Translations under genes and position numbers: made by a program
NCBI GenBank assembly: GCA_964543545.1
Contig: CAZIYT010000002.1
Span: forward strand, 496,001 to 560,000
Length of the DNA: 64,000 nucleotides
Origin: UBA4416 sp964543545
Lineage (GTDB): Bacteria > Bacteroidota > Bacteroidia > B-17B0 > Aurantibacillaceae
Direction: 5' to 3'
The notes under the pieces: model-generated
What the model was told of the DNA's origin: nothing
The model's database searches: none
Seen by the model: only the letters and a program-made list of their open reading frames with translations
Part shown: in pieces, positions 61,548-64,000 of the stretch
Layout of the letters: the number at the start of each line of letters is the position of its first letter
How positions within the stretch are numbered: the stretch's first letter is position 1

Positions 61548-62366
61548 ATGCCAGTTATTACCATTACCACCGATTTGGGCTATCGCGATCCTTACCTGGC
61601 GATGGTAAAAGGTATGATCTATTCCCGGCAGCCCGATTGTAAAGTGGTGGATGTAGCCTGCAGTGTGAACCGGCATGCCCACAGCGAAGGGGCTTTTGCC
61701 CTGAAAAGCGTGCTGCCTTATTTTCCCGAAAATACCATTCACCTCTTTGCCGTTAAGTTTTTAAATTCCTCCGAAACCATTGATACCCTGGCGGTGGATA
61801 ATACCCGCTACCTGCTCACATCCTATAAGGGGCAGTATATTATTTGCCCGGATAACGGCGCACTGACGCTGATAGACAAAGGCTTTAATGAGCCGGTGTA
61901 CCAGCTGTATTATGAGAATGAACAGCAACATCCTTTTTACCTCAGGGACGTGTTTGTGGATGTGGCCTCGAAGCTGATTGACGGTGTGCCGCTGGAAGAG
62001 TTTTGTTCCCCGGCCCAGGATTATTGCAAGCTCTATGCCTTTGAAACCTTTGCCACACCCGGAAATTTACAGGGCATGGTGCTGTACGAGGATGATTTCG
62101 GTAACCTCATCACCAGCATTACCAGGACTGAATTTGACAACGCGGTGGGCAACCGGCGTTTTTCTATTTCCCTGCCTTCGAGCAACATCACTAAAATATA
62201 TAATACCTACGATGATGTGAAGATCGGTGATGTGGTGTGTTTCTTCAATTCGATGGGCCTGCTGGAGATCGCCTCCCTCGGGCAATCGGCCACCAGGATC
62301 GTGATCCGGAAAAATGTGCTGAGCAAATATAAGATCGACCGGATAGTAATAGATATTTATGATTAA
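61548..62366 (+). CDS. SAM hydrolase family protein (S-adenosyl-L-methionine hydroxide adenosyltransferase, DUF62)
   Basis: The 272-residue protein starts at ATG 61548, preceded by GCAGGAG. The open frame begins at GTG 61491, but those 19 codons lie outside the family match. The family start VITITTDLGYRDPYLAMVKG (with the Asp that holds the ribose) and CPDNGAL, EDDFGNLITSI fit the fluorinase/SAM hydroxide adenosyltransferase fold. Most such enzymes split SAM to adenosine and methionine with water. The last 8 bp overlap the next gene. Confidence 0.88.
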   Translation: MPVITITTDLGYRDPYLAMVKGMIYSRQPDCKVVDVACSVNRHAHSEGAFALKSVLPYFPENTIHLFAVKFLNSSETIDTLAVDNTRYLLTSYKGQYIICPDNGALTLIDKGFNEPVYQLYYENEQQHPFYLRDVFVDVASKLIDGVPLEEFCSPAQDYCKLYAFETFATPGNLQGMVLYEDDFGNLITSITRTEFDNAVGNRRFSISLPSSNITKIYNTYDDVKIGDVVCFFNSMGLLEIASLGQSATRIVIRKNVLSKYKIDRIVIDIYD

Positions 62367-62655
62367 GAGACTGGTAAAAATGACCTTCAGACCTGAGTCC
62401 GTAGAGGATTTCAAGGCCCTGTTCAATTCCAAAAAAGAGCTGATTGCCGCTATGGAAGGCTGCTCGCATGTAGAGCTATTGCAGGATGTGGATAACAGGG
62501 CCATCTTCTTCACCTACAGCTTGTGGGACGATGCCACCTACCTGGAAGCTTACAGGAACTCGGAGCTTTTCAAAGATGTATGGGCCAGGACCAAAGTATT
62601 GTTTGATGCAAAGCCCGAAGCCTGGAGTACGGAGACGGTAAGTATGAGCAAATAG
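62359..62655 (+). CDS. ABM-domain protein (putative quinol monooxygenase)
   Basis: The 98-residue protein is a single dimeric ferredoxin-like ABM fold: VKMTFRPESVEDFKALFNSKKELIAAMEGCSHVELLQD, FFTYSLWDDATYLEAYRNSELFKDVW. The SxWxxxxxLxxYxxSxxF pattern is typical of the family. Members include cofactor-free monooxygenases, but most have no known substrate. Its start overlaps the SAM hydrolase end by 8 bp, so the two are translated from one mRNA. Confidence 0.85.
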   Translation: MIKRLVKMTFRPESVEDFKALFNSKKELIAAMEGCSHVELLQDVDNRAIFFTYSLWDDATYLEAYRNSELFKDVWARTKVLFDAKPEAWSTETVSMSK

Positions 62656-62671
62656 ATCCGAATATGTCATG

Positions 62672-62698
62672 CGTTGACTTCGAGAGCCTCAGTCAACG
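62672..62698. repeat. Single constant-loop hairpin (locus 8)
   Basis: A perfect 8-bp stem CGTTGACT/AGTCAACG encloses the loop TCGAGAGCCTC, followed by the usual AAT spacer bases but no second hairpin. It lies between two + strand genes. Confidence 0.9.
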
Positions 62699-62719
62699 AA
62701 TCTCTTATTTCCGGAGTAC

Positions 62720-62940
62720 ATGAGCGCCAGGGATGCAAAAGGTTTAGTTCCTTTACCGTGCTTGTTCTTTGCGCGGTAAAGAACCGCAGCGAAGCGAAGC
62801 CTGACGCAGCCCGCCCGGGCGCCCAAAAAAGAGTCTTTCATCATTGGTCGGGATGAGTTTTCTTATTTGATCGTAGTTTTTTAGTAGATCGTGATTTGTA
62901 TATTCGTACCTATTCGTAATCTTATTTAGTATATTCGTAG
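62720..62940. repeat. GCGCCAGGGATG element and TATTCGTA half-repeat
   Basis: At 62720-62830 a GCGCCAGGGATGCAAAAGG element is followed by a hairpin formed by TTTACCGTGC and GCGCGGTAAA. Inside it GTTCTTT (62764-62770) and AAAGAAC (62778-62784) pair. A GC-rich end GCCCGCCCGGGCGCCC follows. Part of this element recurs at about 50769-50788. At 62892-62921 lies one arm of the TATTCGTA repeat seen at 8221-8301. The 301-bp gap has no recognised gene. Confidence 0.75.
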
Positions 62941-62956
62941 CTTATTAATCCTGCTT

Positions 62957-63601
62957 ATGATCACGATCGTTTTGCTTATTCTCAATGTGGGTTTTTCTAT
63001 TTACGCCATGGAGCGCCCCGATATTAAGTTTAAGTATATATTTCACCCGTATTCCATTTACCATTTCAAACAGCATTACCGTTTCCTGTCGCATGCTTTC
63101 CTGCATGGAAGCTACCTGCACCTGGCCTTTAATATGTATGCGCTCTGGATCTTCGGGCCGGTGGTGGAAAAGCAGATCATGCCTATCCTGGCCGGCTCCA
63201 TGGGAGAACCCAACAAAAAGCTGGGCACTGTTTATTACATTCTCTTATACACGGGCGCTATTTATGCCTCCTCGATTTCCGAATATTTTAAAAATAAAAA
63301 CAACCAGTACTACACGTCCCTGGGGGCCAGCGGCGCAATCAACGCCATTATCTTTGCCTATATTTTATGCGCTCCTACCAGCATGCTGGGCTTCTTTTTC
63401 ATTCCTATGCCTGCCTGGATTTTCGGGATCGCCTACCTTGGAATCAGTTATTACCTGAGCAAACGCAAGCAAAGCGGGCAGGCGGTAGACAATATCGGCC
63501 ACGAAGCCCATTTCTGGGGCGCCATCTACGGCGTTGTGTTTACGGTAGTTGTGGGATTATTGAATAAAGACGTATTTTTTAAGTTGGTAAGCATTCATTG
63601 A
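62957..63601 (+). CDS. Rhomboid-family intramembrane serine protease
   Basis: The 214-residue inner-membrane protein has six predicted helices and the rhomboid active-site features: HAFLHGSYLHLAFNMYAL with N59, catalytic S125 in LGASGAINA, and H185 in HEAHFWGAIYG. It would cut transmembrane substrates near the membrane surface. The loop at about 75-90 is longer than in GlpG, as in many Bacteroidota rhomboids. Its stop codon overlaps the ATG of the next gene by one base. Confidence 0.9.
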   Translation: MITIVLLILNVGFSIYAMERPDIKFKYIFHPYSIYHFKQHYRFLSHAFLHGSYLHLAFNMYALWIFGPVVEKQIMPILAGSMGEPNKKLGTVYYILLYTGAIYASSISEYFKNKNNQYYTSLGASGAINAIIFAYILCAPTSMLGFFFIPMPAWIFGIAYLGISYYLSKRKQSGQAVDNIGHEAHFWGAIYGVVFTVVVGLLNKDVFFKLVSIH

Positions 63602-64000
63602 TGAAAGTTACATTTTTAGGCACCGGCACATCACAGGGCGTTCCCATCTTATGTTGCGAATGCGAGGTCTGCCGTTCAACCAATCCTAAAGATAACAGGC
63701 TGCGCTCCTCCATTCTGGTACAAAGCAGCCAGGCCAATATTGTGATCGATTCCGGACCTGATTTCAGGCAGCAGCTCTTGCGAAAAAGCCTGAAAACACT
63801 GGATGCCGTGGTATTGACACACGAGCACAAAGACCACATTGCCGGGCTCGACGAGGTAAAAGCCTTTAATTTTTTCAATAAGGTGCGCATCCCGGTATAT
63901 GCCACCGAGCGTGTGCAGGAAGCACTGAAGCGGGAGTTTGCCTACATTTTTGCCGATGAAAAATACCCGGGCATCCCGGAGGTAGACCTTTACACCGTGC
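63601..64000 (+). CDS. Metallo-beta-lactamase-fold hydrolase (3' end outside window)
   Basis: 133 codons are visible. The start MKVTFLGTGTSQGVPILCCEC and the metal-binding motif H74-x-H76-x-D78-H79 (LTHEHKDHIAG) fit the PhnP-like branch of the family (phosphoribosyl cyclic phosphodiesterases and relatives), which also often has an early Cys cluster (C18, C19, C21, C24 here). I infer a cytoplasmic phosphodiesterase. Translationally coupled to the rhomboid gene (TGATG overlap). The frame is open to the window edge. Confidence 0.88.
   Translation, partial: MKVTFLGTGTSQGVPILCCECEVCRSTNPKDNRLRSSILVQSSQANIVIDSGPDFRQQLLRKSLKTLDAVVLTHEHKDHIAGLDEVKAFNFFNKVRIPVYATERVQEALKREFAYIFADEKYPGIPEVDLYTV

Noticed and set aside
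1455..62698. Constant-loop hairpins as ordinary rho-independent terminators
   Set aside because: None has a T run after the stem, and two loci (4 and 6) directly follow a separate, well-formed terminator.
1..64000. tRNA, rRNA and known riboswitch genes
   Set aside because: I looked for cloverleaf-like and conserved rRNA segments in the gaps and recognised none; short or unusual ncRNAs cannot be excluded by eye.

Overview
The window is chromosomal DNA of a Bacteroidota bacterium, probably from a free-living flavobacterial, cytophagal or chitinophagal lineage rather than Bacteroidales. Four things point there. Three secreted proteins end in a type IX secretion (T9SS) C-terminal sorting domain, and the T9SS surface protein PorZ is present. 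Promoters fit the Bacteroidota consensus TTTG-N19-21-TANNTTTG. Starts usually lack a Shine-Dalgarno sequence. Many families are phylum-typical: DUF5686 barrels, LytS/LytTR pairs, Bacteroidota-type ppa and recO next to porZ. No phage, integrase, transposase, CRISPR array, rRNA or tRNA gene was seen. Coding density is high and the genes look like core or near-core genome.

Layout. 0-11.5 kb (mostly +): 3' end of arfB, an NtrC-like regulator without its DNA-binding domain, murQ, a VF530 protein, meaB, then uvrB-CAP protein-prmC-TonB-domain protein, then hutH-TIMP-like protein-ppa-small STAS-like protein. 11.5-17.2 kb: divergent pair of a secreted thioredoxin (-) and a redox-dead thioredoxin/OmpA fusion (+), then a large YfhO-type membrane protein. 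17.3-22.4 kb: porZ-recO (-), grpE-dnaJ (+). 22.5-31 kb: POT peptide transporter, a secreted protein, a TerB-like/ABCG fusion (-), a PIF1-like helicase (+) and efp (-). 31.4-40.4 kb: a T9SS cargo with a cysteine cluster in front of its membrane segment, an RND tripartite efflux operon (-) and a divergent LytS/LytTR two-component pair that may control it. 40.5-45.9 kb: 2-hydroxyacid dehydrogenase, queE, a three-gene nucleotide-sugar operon of the WbpD/WbpB/WbpA type, and an RsuA-family pseudouridine synthase. 46-53.5 kb: secreted and outer-membrane proteins (T9SS cargo, two porins, small secreted proteins, a VWA protein). 53.5-58.1 kb: a 1524-residue fusion of a prolyl-oligopeptidase-family protease to a DUF5686 outer-membrane barrel. 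58.2-64 kb: T9SS cargo, MazG-like protein, phoH, SAM hydrolase family, ABM protein, rhomboid protease and a partial metallo-beta-lactamase-fold enzyme.

Two things stand out. The first is the intergenic DNA, which is full of small palindromic repeats. One family occurs at eight loci (14 hairpins). It keeps an 11-nt loop (TCGAGAGCCTC or its reverse complement) while the 7-10 bp stems change with compensating bases. Hairpins usually come in pairs whose loops are complementary, and at one locus both loops carry matched changes. The second is the protease-barrel fusion, which puts a complete S9 catalytic triad on the same chain as a predicted outer-membrane barrel. Other points worth attention are a TIMP-like protein with the four-cysteine pattern and N-terminal Cys-x-Cys of metalloprotease inhibitors, a 121-bp MITE-like element with 15-bp perfect terminal inverted repeats, and a repeat that supplies a ribosome-binding site.
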